Assembly (NCBI RefSeq): GCF_002019595.1
Contig: NZ_KV917369.1
Span: 4,418,624-4,482,623 of the forward strand
DNA length: 64,000 nucleotides
Reading direction: 5' to 3'
Source of the DNA: Priestia abyssalis
GTDB taxonomy: Bacteria; Bacillota; Bacilli; Bacillales; Bacillaceae_H
Positions within the stretch are counted from its first letter, which is position 1. Every line of letters starts with the position of its first letter. Under the pieces are notes generated by a model. The model made no database searches and was not told the DNA's origin. It worked only from the letters and a program-made list of their open reading frames with translations. Of this stretch, positions 17,253-25,639 are shown piece by piece. A program made the translations under genes and the position numbers.

Positions 17253-17526
17253 ATATGCCTAATTTATAATCATATTCTTTCGCCTTATCCGGTTTAGAAT
17301 TTTCATACTCTGTTTTTAAATATGGCTTATAAGAAGGCTTGACCTCTTTTACAAAAGGAAGGGATTGGAGCTTTTTCATGACCGCCTCTGCATCATCCAT
17401 ATTCACATATAATACTGCATATTTTAAATCCCTTGATACATAATGGACATTCCCGTACCTTCTCAATCCTTTTGCTTGCTTTACAGAATGTATATAAACA
17501 ATTAACCCTTGCCGTTCCACAAACAT
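17251..17526 (-). CDS. ylbG: YlbG, UPF0298 family protein
   Basis: A 91-residue YlbG/UPF0298 (DUF2129) protein of unknown function. It starts [20 protein letters not shown] and carries the family segment [20 protein letters not shown], predicted as a small alpha-beta fold. AAAGGGGAA lies before the ATG. It follows ylbF in the same direction, the standard order, but a family B hairpin lies between them. Confidence 0.93.
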   Translation of the reverse strand: MFVERQGLIVYIHSVKQAKGLRRYGNVHYVSRDLKYAVLYVNMDDAEAVMKKLQSLPFVKEVKPSYKPYLKTEYENSKPDKAKEYDYKLGI

Positions 17527-17617
17527 AAATATTCCCCTTTAATCTCACTTTATAACAGTCTAGCATACCCATTTTATGTATGGCAATGACCATTCTATGT
17601 ACATGCATGATAAAGTA

Positions 17618-17672
17618 TTTTTTTAATCAGCGGGGGCCTCCCCCCACTGATTAGTTGAACTTTATCTTATCT
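17618..17672 (+). repeat. Family B hairpin repeat, copy 1 (partial)
   Basis: AATCAGCGGGGG pairs with CCCCCACTGATT and is followed by TAGTTGAACTTTATC, the same tail as in the long copy at 20329-20460. It lies between ylbF and ylbG. On both strands the hairpin is not followed by a T run, so it is not an ordinary terminator. Confidence 0.7.
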
Positions 17673-17780
17673 CTTTTGGTTTATCGTCAGCGCTTTTACA
17701 TACCGAAGAAGATGTTTTGCTGCTGCAATAAAAACAGCAAGAGTGCATCTTGTTCAAGTGAAGAAGAAAGCCTCTCCTTC

Positions 17781-18230
17781 TTACTTCGTGCTGCATCCAC
17801 AGCTTCCACCTGATCCACAGCCCCCTCCACAGCTCGACAGCGAATCAAAAAATGGATTTCCAGTAGGTACTTTAACATACTCCGAAACCGATTTACCAAT
17901 TAGTACACTTATTTCATCGAGCAGCTTTTGCAGTTCGTTTTCTGCCTTTTTAAAAAACGCTACTGTCGCATTTAAGTCTACCTCACGTTTTAACTGACGG
18001 ATTCCCTTTGTCACGGTATTGTAATCAGGATGATACTTACCGAAACGCTGGACCTCTTCATATCGTTCTTTCATATGAACGAATTGAGAAATCAACCTTT
18101 GGGCTTCCTTATCTTGTTTTAATCTATTTAAACTTTGACGATAATGAACCGCGACTTCTGATTGAACAACCATTTGAGCAATCATATCCGCTTCGTCAAG
18201 CAATTGAACCATTTCTAATGTTGCGAGCAT
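17781..18230 (-). CDS. ylbF: YlbF/RicF, subunit of the RicAFT (YaaT-YmcA-YlbF) complex
   Basis: A 149-residue YlbF protein. With YmcA and YaaT it forms the RicAFT complex that stimulates maturation of mRNAs by RNase Y and affects competence, biofilm and sporulation. The helical core (residues 1-110) is followed by a glycine- and cysteine-rich tail with Cys134, Cys138, Cys144 and Cys146. This agrees with the report that the complex carries [4Fe-4S] clusters. AGGAGGTGA lies before the start. Confidence 0.94.
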   Translation of the reverse strand: MLATLEMVQLLDEADMIAQMVVQSEVAVHYRQSLNRLKQDKEAQRLISQFVHMKERYEEVQRFGKYHPDYNTVTKGIRQLKREVDLNATVAFFKKAENELQKLLDEISVLIGKSVSEYVKVPTGNPFFDSLSSCGGGCGSGGSCGCSTK

Positions 18231-18316
18231 AAAAGATGCTTCACCTCCTATTTCATTTTACCACGAAATAAATCAAGATGAAAATTCATCTCGCATCAAC
18301 CGAGTTGCTGTACACT

Positions 18317-18353
18317 AAAAAAACGGAGAGCGGCCTTCAGACTGCTCCCCGTT
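18317..18353 (-). terminator. Terminator after the lipoprotein gene
   Basis: On the minus strand AACGG-GAGC pairs with GCTC-CCGTT and is followed by seven T. It separates the lipoprotein gene from ylbF. Confidence 0.75.
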
Positions 18354-18359
18354 CCTTTT

Positions 18360-18785
18360 TCAAACACTCACTTCGAATGTTTCGCTTAAACCATAGCTTT
18401 CGTTTTGATTTTTCATCAATTCCAGCTTAATGGTATGTTTACCAGCCGGAAGATTTTTAATGATGAAAGCCGCTTGTGAAACGACATTTAATTTCTTTCC
18501 ATCTACATAGAGTTGTATATAACCTTTTCCATCTTGTTCGTTCTGCTCTGAAGCGCTAAAAGAAAAATCGTTGATGATACACTCCACGTATACACTTCGC
18601 CTTTTTACGTGCTGACGGACAACCATGGATCGTTTTAACGACGTTTTCAGCGTTTCTACCGCTTCTTCCCTCGCCTCTACGACATTCATAGGCACAACAT
18701 CTACTTTTGTTTCAGGTCTTGGTTTATCGTTGTTGCAGCCTCCGGTCAGAAGTGCTGCAATACAAATGGAAACGGCAATACGCAA
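18360..18785 (-). CDS. Putative lipoprotein of unknown function
   Basis: A 141-residue protein with a very short signal peptide and lipobox (MRIAVSICIAALLTGGCNND; Cys17 would be lipidated), so it should be anchored on the outer face of the membrane. After a charged linker (residues 20-60) the last 80 residues are beta-rich and end KNLPAGKHTIKLELMKNQNE, a pattern seen in small beta-sandwich domains of secreted proteins. I recognise no family. It sits between ylbE and ylbF, where B. subtilis has no gene. Confidence 0.65.
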   Translation of the reverse strand: MRIAVSICIAALLTGGCNNDKPRPETKVDVVPMNVVEAREEAVETLKTSLKRSMVVRQHVKRRSVYVECIINDFSFSASEQNEQDGKGYIQLYVDGKKLNVVSQAAFIIKNLPAGKHTIKLELMKNQNESYGLSETFEVSV

Positions 18786-18855
18786 ACACCATCACTCCTT
18801 TAGGCATAGTGTTTGCTAATTCCATTCTTTTTATCAGCCCAACATTTACGATGGG

Positions 18856-19095
18856 CTAACCTTGATTTTTCATAGCCTGGTACATGTGCAGCATCATATT
18901 GGCCATCTCCACTGAGGTTGTAAACTTTTCAACCTTATGCGGAATTGTTTGCTTAAAATAGTTCATGGAAGCAAGCTCAAATTGTTCCAAATCATCCGGG
19001 TTTCTTGTTAATTTACGATACCAGATTGGTTGTTCTCTCAAGAACTGGATTAATTTCGGCTTAGACTGTAAATATTCATATACGTTTTTTCGCAT
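18856..19095 (-). CDS. ylbE: YlbE-like protein
   Basis: A 79-residue protein matching the YlbE family (start MRKNVYEYLQSKPKLIQFLR, then PIWYRKLTRNPDDLEQFELA). It is soluble, mostly helical and of unknown function. It follows ylbD by 15 bases, as in B. subtilis, so the two are an operon. Confidence 0.9.
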   Translation of the reverse strand: MRKNVYEYLQSKPKLIQFLREQPIWYRKLTRNPDDLEQFELASMNYFKQTIPHKVEKFTTSVEMANMMLHMYQAMKNQG

Positions 19096-19110
19096 ACTCT
19101 CCCGCCTGCC

Positions 19111-19515
19111 CTAATCTTTTCTAAATCCAAATGGATGTTGAGGAGCTGACGGGCCAGCCCCGCCCGAAGGCTTATTTGGCTGGAATTGCTGAATGACTTG
19201 CTGAATGTTGGCGATTGCCGAGTTGACATTGGAAATATGATGTTGCATTTCATTCATATCCATCTTTTTTAGTGACTGCATGAGTTTTGTTAAAAAATCA
19301 TTTTTTTCTTCCTTTTGCTCTTCCTTTGACTCCTCTTCCGCGTCCCGATACTGCTTCCAGCCTTCATCCTCTTCTCCAAACAAATACCAGTCCTCATAAA
19401 GTTCCTGCCATGTTTTTCGCTCTGCCCGAACTTCTTTTACGAGTCTCGGGTGCTTTTTGACAAACTCTTTAAATTGGGCAATGGACGGATGCAGGTCTTT
19501 TTTTGTTTTTCCCAC
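19111..19515 (-). CDS. ylbD: YlbD, putative spore coat protein
   Basis: A 134-residue protein of the YlbD family. The N-terminus (LHPSIAQFKEFVKKHPRLVK and RKTWQELYEDWYLFGEEDEG) is the family signature, followed by an acidic Glu/Lys-rich stretch and a helical segment. The C-terminal tail is rich in Gly, Pro and Ser (GGAGPSAPQHPFGF). In B. subtilis YlbD is listed as a coat-associated sporulation protein. The next gene on the right should be ylbC; instead it is ypjA, 44 bases away. Confidence 0.9.
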   Translation of the reverse strand: MGKTKKDLHPSIAQFKEFVKKHPRLVKEVRAERKTWQELYEDWYLFGEEDEGWKQYRDAEEESKEEQKEEKNDFLTKLMQSLKKMDMNEMQHHISNVNSAIANIQQVIQQFQPNKPSGGAGPSAPQHPFGFRKD

Positions 19516-19559
19516 CGCTACTCACCTCGTATGTCATTAGCCTACTATATTGTAGGCAA

Positions 19560-20150
19560 TTAATGGGAAGGTGTGCGCCCATTTTTATGCAGACATAAAA
19601 AATAAGCCAAAAGAAGGGAGAAAACACTAAGCCAAAATGTAAAATAACCAATTTGCGGCATATAATCATCCAGCATACTATAACGAGGCATCATAAAAAA
19701 GACATAATCGATTACATCATTATGTAACGTCCAAATCCCTGTCAACAAAAGATGAATGGGTTTAATTTTATAAAACGGAGCATAAAGAACACCTTGAACA
19801 GCCATTCCAAGGTGAGAAAGAATCAACATTAAGGCAATAGGGTCTAACACCCCTGTCACGACGTATACCAATAAATTCATAACGACAGCCCATATGCCGT
19901 ATTTAAATAACGTCACGATAGCCAACGCTTCAAATAAAGGGAAATTCCGTTTTACTAAAAATCCGATTAGCACAACAACAAAGAAAAGGCTGGCCGTTGG
20001 ACTATCCGGAACAAAAGCCAAAAATTTAAAGGGGGTATCAGCCAACTGACTCCCATACCAAATGTATCCATATATTGTGCCTAATACGTTCACAATGAGC
20101 ATAAAAGCTAAAAAGCGCTTATCCATTAATATGTATTTCAACCAATACAA
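19560..20150 (-). CDS. ypjA: DUF1405 family membrane protein (YpjA)
   Basis: A 196-residue polytopic protein with about six membrane helices (for example FLAFMLIVNVLGTIYGYIWY and ASLFFVVVLIGFLV). It matches YpjA/DUF1405, which follows qcrC in B. subtilis. Function unknown. Its normal neighbours on one side (qcrCBA) are kept, but on the other it now meets ylbD instead of ypjB, marking a rearrangement. Confidence 0.88.
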   Translation of the reverse strand: MYWLKYILMDKRFLAFMLIVNVLGTIYGYIWYGSQLADTPFKFLAFVPDSPTASLFFVVVLIGFLVKRNFPLFEALAIVTLFKYGIWAVVMNLLVYVVTGVLDPIALMLILSHLGMAVQGVLYAPFYKIKPIHLLLTGIWTLHNDVIDYVFFMMPRYSMLDDYMPQIGYFTFWLSVFSLLLAYFLCLHKNGRTPSH

Positions 20151-20328
20151 GTATATCCCTCACTTTCAGCACATATCTTTCTTTATTAAAGGTATATCTA
20201 CTCGTTAAGAAATCGTTCACAACGATTGTCTACATTCACTTTCTCCAATTGTTATACACCATTATCCATCACTTTAACCCTCTTCTTTTCAGCTTTGCCA
20301 GGGTTTTTACGGTAGAATGTACAATAAA

Positions 20329-20460
20329 GAAAACTTCCATCAGTGGGGGGTCCTTCCTCCCACTGATGGTTAGTTGATCTTATCGGGATTTTACGGGCAG
20401 TTCTTCGATTTCTCTCAAGCCTTGAAGGGGGGTCTTACTGCCCGTTAATGCGGGATAAAC
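20329..20460 (+). repeat. Family B repeat, copy 2 (longest copy)
   Basis: Starts AAAGAAAACTTCCATCAGTG. Hairpin 1 pairs CATCAGTGGG with CCCACTGATG (20339-20368). Then TTAGTTGATCTTATCGGG, and hairpin 2 pairs ACGGGCAGT (20393) with ACTGCCCGT (to 20445), ending GTTAATGCGGGATAAA. Other copies look like this one with the middle deleted. It fills most of the ypjA-qcrC gap; the rest (20151-20328) shows nothing I recognise. Confidence 0.8.
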
Positions 20461-20461
20461 G

Positions 20462-20491
20462 AAACCCCCTGCCAATAAAAGCAGAGGGTTT
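20462..20491 (-). terminator. Terminator after qcrC
   Basis: On the minus strand AAACCCTCTGC pairs with GCAGGGGGTTT across an eight-base loop (one mismatch), 9 bases past the qcrC stop. Confidence 0.7.
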
Positions 20492-20500
20492 GAATACGCT

Positions 20501-21271
20501 TTACTCTTGTTTTCCAACATTCGCAATAAATTCTGATAATGTTTTTAGCTCTTCATCCGTTCCTTTGAAGATACCGGCTGGCATGCTTCCTTGACCATTT
20601 TTAGCCACATTGGCGATTTCTTCCGCTGAAAGCTCAACTTCCGTTAAAGCCGGTGCTGCCGGTCCTCCTTGAAGGTTTTCGCCATGACATGTTAAACATG
20701 TTTGCTGTTCCATGATTTTATAGCCATCAGCTTCTTTATCGATCGCTACTTCTTTCACAATTTTCCCTTGAGCTTTTGCTGCTTCCCAGTCATGGTTGAC
20801 AACAGACTCCCAAGTTAAGTAGAAAATAGAAGCGATTGCCAAAAGCATAAATCCTGTCGCAAGCGGGCGCTTAGAAGGACGGCGTTCAGGACCGCGGTCG
20901 ATGAACGGAGCCAACAGCAATGCACCAAATGCGATACCAGGCATAATGAATGCGCCGATTACGTTATATGGACCAGATGCATATGAATATTTTAATAGTT
21001 GGTACAAGAATAAGAAATACCAGTCTGGTAATGGAATATATGCTGTATCTGTAGGATCAGCGATACGCTCCAGCGGTGATGGATGGGCTACTGTCAAACA
21101 TAAGTAACCAACTAAGAATACTGCACCTACCATCCATTCTTTCAACAAGAAGTTCGGCCAGAAAGCTTCTGTCTTCCCAGGATATTCAGAGTAGTCTTTC
21201 GGAATATTCGGTTTTCTTTCCACTGGCACACGCGAATCTCCGACAAATTTCATCCCTTTGCCACGATGCAT
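20501..21271 (-). CDS. qcrC: QcrC, menaquinol:cytochrome c reductase cytochrome b/c subunit
   Basis: A 256-residue fusion typical of Bacilli: the N-terminal part resembles subunit IV of cytochrome b6f with three membrane helices (for example WMVGAVFLVGYLCLTVAHPS, then LPDWYFLFLYQLLKYSYA with the conserved PDWYF quinol-site motif), and the C-terminal part is a cytochrome c domain with one heme site CLTCH near residue 193. It passes electrons from menaquinol to cytochrome c in the respiratory chain. It is the third gene of qcrABC, with a GAGGGGGAAGAG ribosome binding site. Confidence 0.96.
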   Translation of the reverse strand: MHRGKGMKFVGDSRVPVERKPNIPKDYSEYPGKTEAFWPNFLLKEWMVGAVFLVGYLCLTVAHPSPLERIADPTDTAYIPLPDWYFLFLYQLLKYSYASGPYNVIGAFIMPGIAFGALLLAPFIDRGPERRPSKRPLATGFMLLAIASIFYLTWESVVNHDWEAAKAQGKIVKEVAIDKEADGYKIMEQQTCLTCHGENLQGGPAAPALTEVELSAEEIANVAKNGQGSMPAGIFKGTDEELKTLSEFIANVGKQE

Positions 21272-21338
21272 TCCTCTTCCCCCTCCTTTTATTGTAGAGT
21301 ATTACGTTCATCATTCTCTATTTCAGAATGGTTCAATT

Positions 21339-22013
21339 TTATAGCGGACCAGAAATACCTTGTTTACGAATCATTAGGAAGTGGGCGCCCATTAAACCAA
21401 GCAATGCACCCGGCAAGAAGAAGACATGAATCGCAAAGAAACGCGTCAATGTTTGCGCACCAACGATTTCCGGATGACCGGCTAACAATGTTTTCACTTG
21501 CACACCGATTAATGGTGTAGCTTCTGCAATTTGCAAACCTACTTTTGTTGCAAATAACGCTTTCATATCCCAAGGTAAAAGATAACCAGTGAAACCTAAA
21601 CCTAGCATAACGAAGAAAATAAGGACACCGACGACCCAGTTTAATTCACGCGGCTTCTTATATGCACCTTGGAAAAACACGCGAAGTGTATGTAGGAACA
21701 TCATAACGATAACTAAACTTGCACCCCAGTGATGCATACCACGTACGATTTGTCCGAAAGCGACTTCATTTTGCAAGTAATAAACAGACTCCCAGGCGTT
21801 TTTAATATCTGGTACATAATACATGGTTAAGAACATACCTGATAAAATTTGAATTACTGTTACGAAAAACGTTAATCCCCCGAAACAGTAAACAAATGCC
21901 GAAAAATGGTGGGCCGGGTTAACGTGTTCAGGTACTTCATGGTCAGCAATATCGCGCCACAAAGGCGTAATATCTAGACGCTCGTCCACCCAGTCATAAA
22001 TTTTATTTAACAT
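21339..22013 (-). CDS. qcrB: QcrB, menaquinol:cytochrome c reductase cytochrome b subunit
   Basis: A 224-residue cytochrome b6-type protein with four membrane helices and histidines for two b hemes (RGMHHWGASLVIVMMFLHTLRV and FFAIHVFFLPGALLGLMGAHF). It begins MLNKIYDWVDERLDITPLWR and also keeps the Cys segment YCFGGLTFF of the b6 family. It starts 4 bases after the qcrA stop codon, so qcrA and qcrB are tightly coupled. Confidence 0.97.
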   Translation of the reverse strand: MLNKIYDWVDERLDITPLWRDIADHEVPEHVNPAHHFSAFVYCFGGLTFFVTVIQILSGMFLTMYYVPDIKNAWESVYYLQNEVAFGQIVRGMHHWGASLVIVMMFLHTLRVFFQGAYKKPRELNWVVGVLIFFVMLGLGFTGYLLPWDMKALFATKVGLQIAEATPLIGVQVKTLLAGHPEIVGAQTLTRFFAIHVFFLPGALLGLMGAHFLMIRKQGISGPL

Positions 22014-22017
22014 GTAA

Positions 22018-22527
22018 TTACGCCCCTCCTTTTGGCTTCGCTTTGCCTAAATATAAAGTACCATCTTTTACTTTTTGCACATAAACATCAAGTGGTGAGA
22101 TTGGTGGTGTACCTGGAACATTTTTACCGTTCTTTTCGTAAAGACCGCCATGGCAAGGACAGTAGAACTTGTTCTGATTAGCCTTGTCGCCATTCCAGTT
22201 CACCGTACAGCCAAGGTGTTTACATACTGGTGATAATGCAACAATTTCCCCTTTGTCATCCTTGTAAACCCAGGCAGATCTCGGTTCTTCTGACTCGTAC
22301 CAAGCGTCAACCTGATCGACTTTAAAGTCGAAGCGTTGTGGCTCATTTGTGATGTCTTTGACTTGTGTAACCGCAACCAAATCTTGTTCTGCTGTTGGGC
22401 GCAACACAGGGTCTAAGGCAAAACGAACCATCGGCATTAGCATCCCTGCAGCCATGAATCCACCAACACCAGTTAGGGTATAGTTCAAAAATTGTCTTCT
22501 TGATACCCGATGTTTTTTCTCGCTCAT
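22018..22527 (-). CDS. qcrA: QcrA, Rieske iron-sulfur subunit
   Basis: A 169-residue Rieske [2Fe-2S] protein. The ligand motifs CKHLGC and CPCHGG are intact. The N-terminus has a twin-arginine-like motif (SRRQFLNYTLTGVGGF) and one membrane helix. The ATG at 22527 has GAGGGGGG seven bases upstream; an ATG 11 codons earlier lacks this. It is the first gene of the qcrABC operon. Confidence 0.96.
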   Translation of the reverse strand: MSEKKHRVSRRQFLNYTLTGVGGFMAAGMLMPMVRFALDPVLRPTAEQDLVAVTQVKDITNEPQRFDFKVDQVDAWYESEEPRSAWVYKDDKGEIVALSPVCKHLGCTVNWNGDKANQNKFYCPCHGGLYEKNGKNVPGTPPISPLDVYVQKVKDGTLYLGKAKPKGGA

Positions 22528-22727
22528 GCTTTTCCCCCCTCTATCAAAAGTTGAGTCCATCTGGACACACCATGAACATATAAAACTAGGACATCCTCAT
22601 GATATATCAATATTTATCCAAGGTCAATACAGTCCTTTGGTTTAAACTTGGCAAACATGTGTATTTTTCTATTTTTATCATTTTTTTACATTTATTCATA
22701 TGAAAGTATTTACAATTTCTGAATATT

Positions 22728-23186
22728 TTACACTTGCCATTTTTCAATGAATAAAGGAATAAGCTGCTTCACCTGCTCTTGAACAACTTGTCTTTTATAT
22801 TCGTCGTCCAAATTTTCCAGCGGAAGGGCAGGCAGCCATAATAGCGTACTTTTCAGTTCCTCTTCTACTTTTCTCCATTCACTATCGCTTGTCATTAGAA
22901 AAACATGGGAGAACCCTTGATCACGCAAATGGCCTGTCCATTTAACAACTTCATTTTTATAGTCTTGTACATCCGTGTTTTGTAAATATGCAAAAGGGGG
23001 AAGCAGCATAAGTCTTCCCTTAAATTGGCGCTCCATCTCCCCCGTAAGAGCGGAAATATACTCAGCCATTGCAGCAGCTGATTTGACATTCTCTTTGAAA
23101 TTAAGAGGAATCATCGGAATCAAAGCCGTATCAACATAATCTCTTTCTTTTAAAAACATATCCACATCTTTTGTCATCCACTTCAT
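22728..23186 (-). CDS. ypiF: YpiF, DUF2487 family protein
   Basis: A 152-residue soluble protein matching YpiF (DUF2487), located as usual between ypiB and qcrA. It starts MKWMTKDVDMFLKERDYVDT; the pattern TALIPMIPLNF and a Rossmann-like order of strands and helices follow. Function unknown. A GTG three codons earlier is an alternative start. A 200-base AT-rich gap to qcrA probably holds the qcr promoter, which I cannot pinpoint. Confidence 0.85.
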   Translation of the reverse strand: MKWMTKDVDMFLKERDYVDTALIPMIPLNFKENVKSAAAMAEYISALTGEMERQFKGRLMLLPPFAYLQNTDVQDYKNEVVKWTGHLRDQGFSHVFLMTSDSEWRKVEEELKSTLLWLPALPLENLDDEYKRQVVQEQVKQLIPLFIEKWQV

Positions 23187-23239
23187 ACGCGCCACCTCAT
23201 TTTAAGTTGTACGTAAGTACCATACCACAAATTTCCTCC

Positions 23240-23273
23240 AAAAAGAAGGAGAGACCCTTTCAGGCCTCTCCTT
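23240..23273 (-). terminator. Terminator between ypiB and ypiF
   Basis: On the minus strand AAGGAGAG pairs with CTCTCCTT and is followed by CTTTTT, immediately past the ypiB stop codon. Confidence 0.8.
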
Positions 23274-23275
23274 AA

Positions 23276-23824
23276 TCATGACATATGATAATGTTTATTC
23301 AAATAATCTGTCAGCCGCTTAAATTCTTCCTCATCGTGATTATCCAAAGCCTCATCAATAAGTTCCATGATTTTGGAGCGCTGAAAAGAAAGGATGGATT
23401 CCTCAAGCACCTTTTCTGCCAATACGCGGTCTTTTTCGTTTGTCTGCATATTTTTGGGCATATACGGGTTCTCTTCCAGTACCGCTACATATTGAGGAGA
23501 TAAGTAAGAAGAGCGGAAATTCAATTGAATGTAAATATCCTCATCTCTGTTTAAGCGAATGTCATGAAACGATTTCTCTGCATCTGTTGTCATGATATTT
23601 TCCTTGTAAAAACGAAACGGCGGGTCATCTACACAATGTGTAGACATAATCATTCCTCTTGGACAAAATTGCGCTTGCTCAACGAAATGCACTTTTTTCA
23701 TCAATTGGTCATGACTCATTAAATAGTTTAAAATCCATACACATTCACGACGCTTTAATTGATAATTCGTTAAAAACCAGCGAACAAATTCTTTTTTCTC
23801 GTTGACAGAAACAGGGGTGGCCAT
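23276..23824 (-). CDS. ypiB: YpiB/ReoY, UPF0302 family regulator
   Basis: A 182-residue UPF0302 protein. The Listeria ortholog ReoY, with ReoM, promotes ClpCP-dependent degradation of MurA and so controls peptidoglycan synthesis; a similar role here is inferred. Family segments are [20 protein letters not shown] and [13 protein letters not shown]. The C-terminus is acidic and helical ([20 protein letters not shown]). It follows ypiA by 82 bases in the usual order. Confidence 0.9.
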   Translation of the reverse strand: MATPVSVNEKKEFVRWFLTNYQLKRRECVWILNYLMSHDQLMKKVHFVEQAQFCPRGMIMSTHCVDDPPFRFYKENIMTTDAEKSFHDIRLNRDEDIYIQLNFRSSYLSPQYVAVLEENPYMPKNMQTNEKDRVLAEKVLEESILSFQRSKIMELIDEALDNHDEEEFKRLTDYLNKHYHMS

Positions 23825-23906
23825 CTCTACTTCCCTCCTCTGTTTTTTAATATCTTTTAAAAATACATATTCAACATACGTGAAAAGAAATCCTTTGAAC
23901 TATTGT

Positions 23907-25169
23907 TTATTCTTCTAATTGAAAAAGTATGTCTTGAATTTCCGTTGAAGTAGAATCCATTTCCAACAACTCCTTGAATATCTCTTTTGCCTTCCCGCGC
24001 TGACCTTCTTCTAACAAGAAGTAACCGTAGTCTTCCAAAAAGCCGTATTGATCTTTAAATAAATTATATGCTGTTTCATAGTGTTTTAATGCATCCCCAT
24101 ATTGTTCGGTTTGTTGATATGCTTTAGCCAGATCCCATTCAAAATGAGGGTCATATTCATTATAGCTCATAGACGTTTGAATATTATCAATGACGTCCTC
24201 ATACCTTTCCTTGCTGAAATACAGCTTGGACAATGTCAAAATTGCTTCTATATAACCCGGGTCAAGGGCAATGGCTTGTTTAAATGCATCTTCCGCTTCC
24301 TCTTCTTTGCCGAGCTTTAACGCCATTTTGCCTTTATACATGAATAATTCTTTATTAAACTCATCTTGAGAAATTCCTTCTATGACGGTTTCATATGCTT
24401 CTTGAATCATTTCCTCGTGTTCATAAGATTTTGCAAGATGTAGATAAAGAGAATGATATTCGGGATCAATTGTTTTCAGTTCATTGAATTTTTCAATAGC
24501 CGTTTGGTAATATCCTGCTTGCAATGCGGCAAATGCATACTCAAACAATGTATTGATTTCTACTTTGTTCTTTAATGCTTGATCAAAATGAGGCATGGAT
24601 TCCTCAAACTGTCCTAACCCGCATAGACACTCCGCTAAACGTTGATGCAGGTCTACTCCATTAAATGATGGTTCACCTTTTTTAAGCAATAATTCATAAT
24701 AAGGAACCGCTTTGTTGAATTGGCCGATGCTGGAGTAAAACTCCGCCAATCCAAAATCGATCACAAGCTCCTCAGGCAGACGTTTTTTCGCTTCGAGAAG
24801 TTTGCTTTCACTTACCTCATTCAACCCCTGCATTTGATATAGATCCGCCAGCAGCAATAACGACTGCACATAAATTGGATCATCACTCTCAATATCATTT
24901 AAAAGCTCAATCGCCTTCTCTTCGTCATCTTGATCAATCAAAATTTCTGCCTTTAAAACGAGCAGTTCACCTTCTAACGGGAAAAATTCCAATAGTTCAT
25001 CAATAACTGCCAGTGCATCATTAACGAGCCCCCAGCTGTATAGTTTTTCAGCAATCAAAAACTTTTCTTCGGGGGAAGCCAGCTTTTTTGCTTGATGAAG
25101 GAGTTCAAGCCCCTTTTCCACTTCATTGTTTTCAATATAAGAAATCGCTTTTTCTAATTCCGTCATCAT
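23907..25169 (-). CDS. ypiA: YpiA, tetratricopeptide repeat protein
   Basis: A 420-residue TPR protein with around ten 34-residue repeats; clear examples are EAILTLSKLYFSKERYEDVI and DALKHYETAYNLFKDQYGFL. It has no signal peptide and is expected in the cytoplasm as a scaffold. In B. subtilis ypiA and ypiB are adjacent. GGGAG precedes tandem ATGs at 25169 and 25166. A 204-bp MITE-like element ends 17 bases upstream of this start, so the leader and promoter are either inside the element or beyond it. Confidence 0.9.
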   Translation of the reverse strand: MMTELEKAISYIENNEVEKGLELLHQAKKLASPEEKFLIAEKLYSWGLVNDALAVIDELLEFFPLEGELLVLKAEILIDQDDEEKAIELLNDIESDDPIYVQSLLLLADLYQMQGLNEVSESKLLEAKKRLPEELVIDFGLAEFYSSIGQFNKAVPYYELLLKKGEPSFNGVDLHQRLAECLCGLGQFEESMPHFDQALKNKVEINTLFEYAFAALQAGYYQTAIEKFNELKTIDPEYHSLYLHLAKSYEHEEMIQEAYETVIEGISQDEFNKELFMYKGKMALKLGKEEEAEDAFKQAIALDPGYIEAILTLSKLYFSKERYEDVIDNIQTSMSYNEYDPHFEWDLAKAYQQTEQYGDALKHYETAYNLFKDQYGFLEDYGYFLLEEGQRGKAKEIFKELLEMDSTSTEIQDILFQLEE

Positions 25170-25185
25170 TAGATCTCCCTTACCT

Positions 25186-25389
25186 ATGTTCAAAAAGGAG
25201 GACAAAAAGGACCGAGAAGTTCAAGGAAGCGAAGTCTCGAGCCACGGAGCGTATGTTATTAATACGTGAGTAGCGGAGAGACAAGCTGACGCCGCCCGAC
25301 TAAGAACCGCCACGTCAATCGCCAACGTCGGATCAGTACTTCCTGTACAAGTAAATTCGACAGTCATTTTTCCCGGACTTTTTGAACAT
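25186..25389. mobile_element. Family D MITE-like element with 12-bp terminal inverted repeats
   Basis: ATGTTCAAAAAG at 25186-25197 is repeated in perfect inversion at 25378-25389. Both outer flanks carry CCT, a possible 3-bp target duplication. The 204 bases in between hold no gene and contain a GC-rich segment unlike the flanks. The same CGACGTCAATCGCCACGTC-type segment reappears near 47640. The element inserted just upstream of the ypiA ribosome binding site. Confidence 0.7.
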
Positions 25390-25526
25390 CCTCTTCGCAA
25401 AACATTTTCGTTCCCTTATGATAAAGGACAACCCGCATTTATTCAACTATCTAACTCTGAGTACACCGTAATCATACAAAATAACTAGACTTGTCTCACA
25501 CTTTTCCAATAGATTTAAAAATGGCT

Positions 25527-25636
25527 TTTTATGAAAAAGACCCGTCACTTCATCCTTTAGTTTCAATGGATTTCCATGACAGGTCTTTCAGAGAAAATGA
25601 TTCAACGGAATGTTTTATCCTGTTGAATCATTTTCT
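25527..25636 (-). repeat. Family A double-hairpin repeat, copy 3
   Basis: On the minus strand hairpin 1 pairs AGAAAATGATTCAAC with GTTGAATCATTTTCT, then hairpin 2 pairs CTGAAAGACCTGTCA with a GTGACGGGTCTTT arm. It lies directly downstream of the aroA stop codon. Confidence 0.8.
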
Positions 25637-25639
25637 AGG

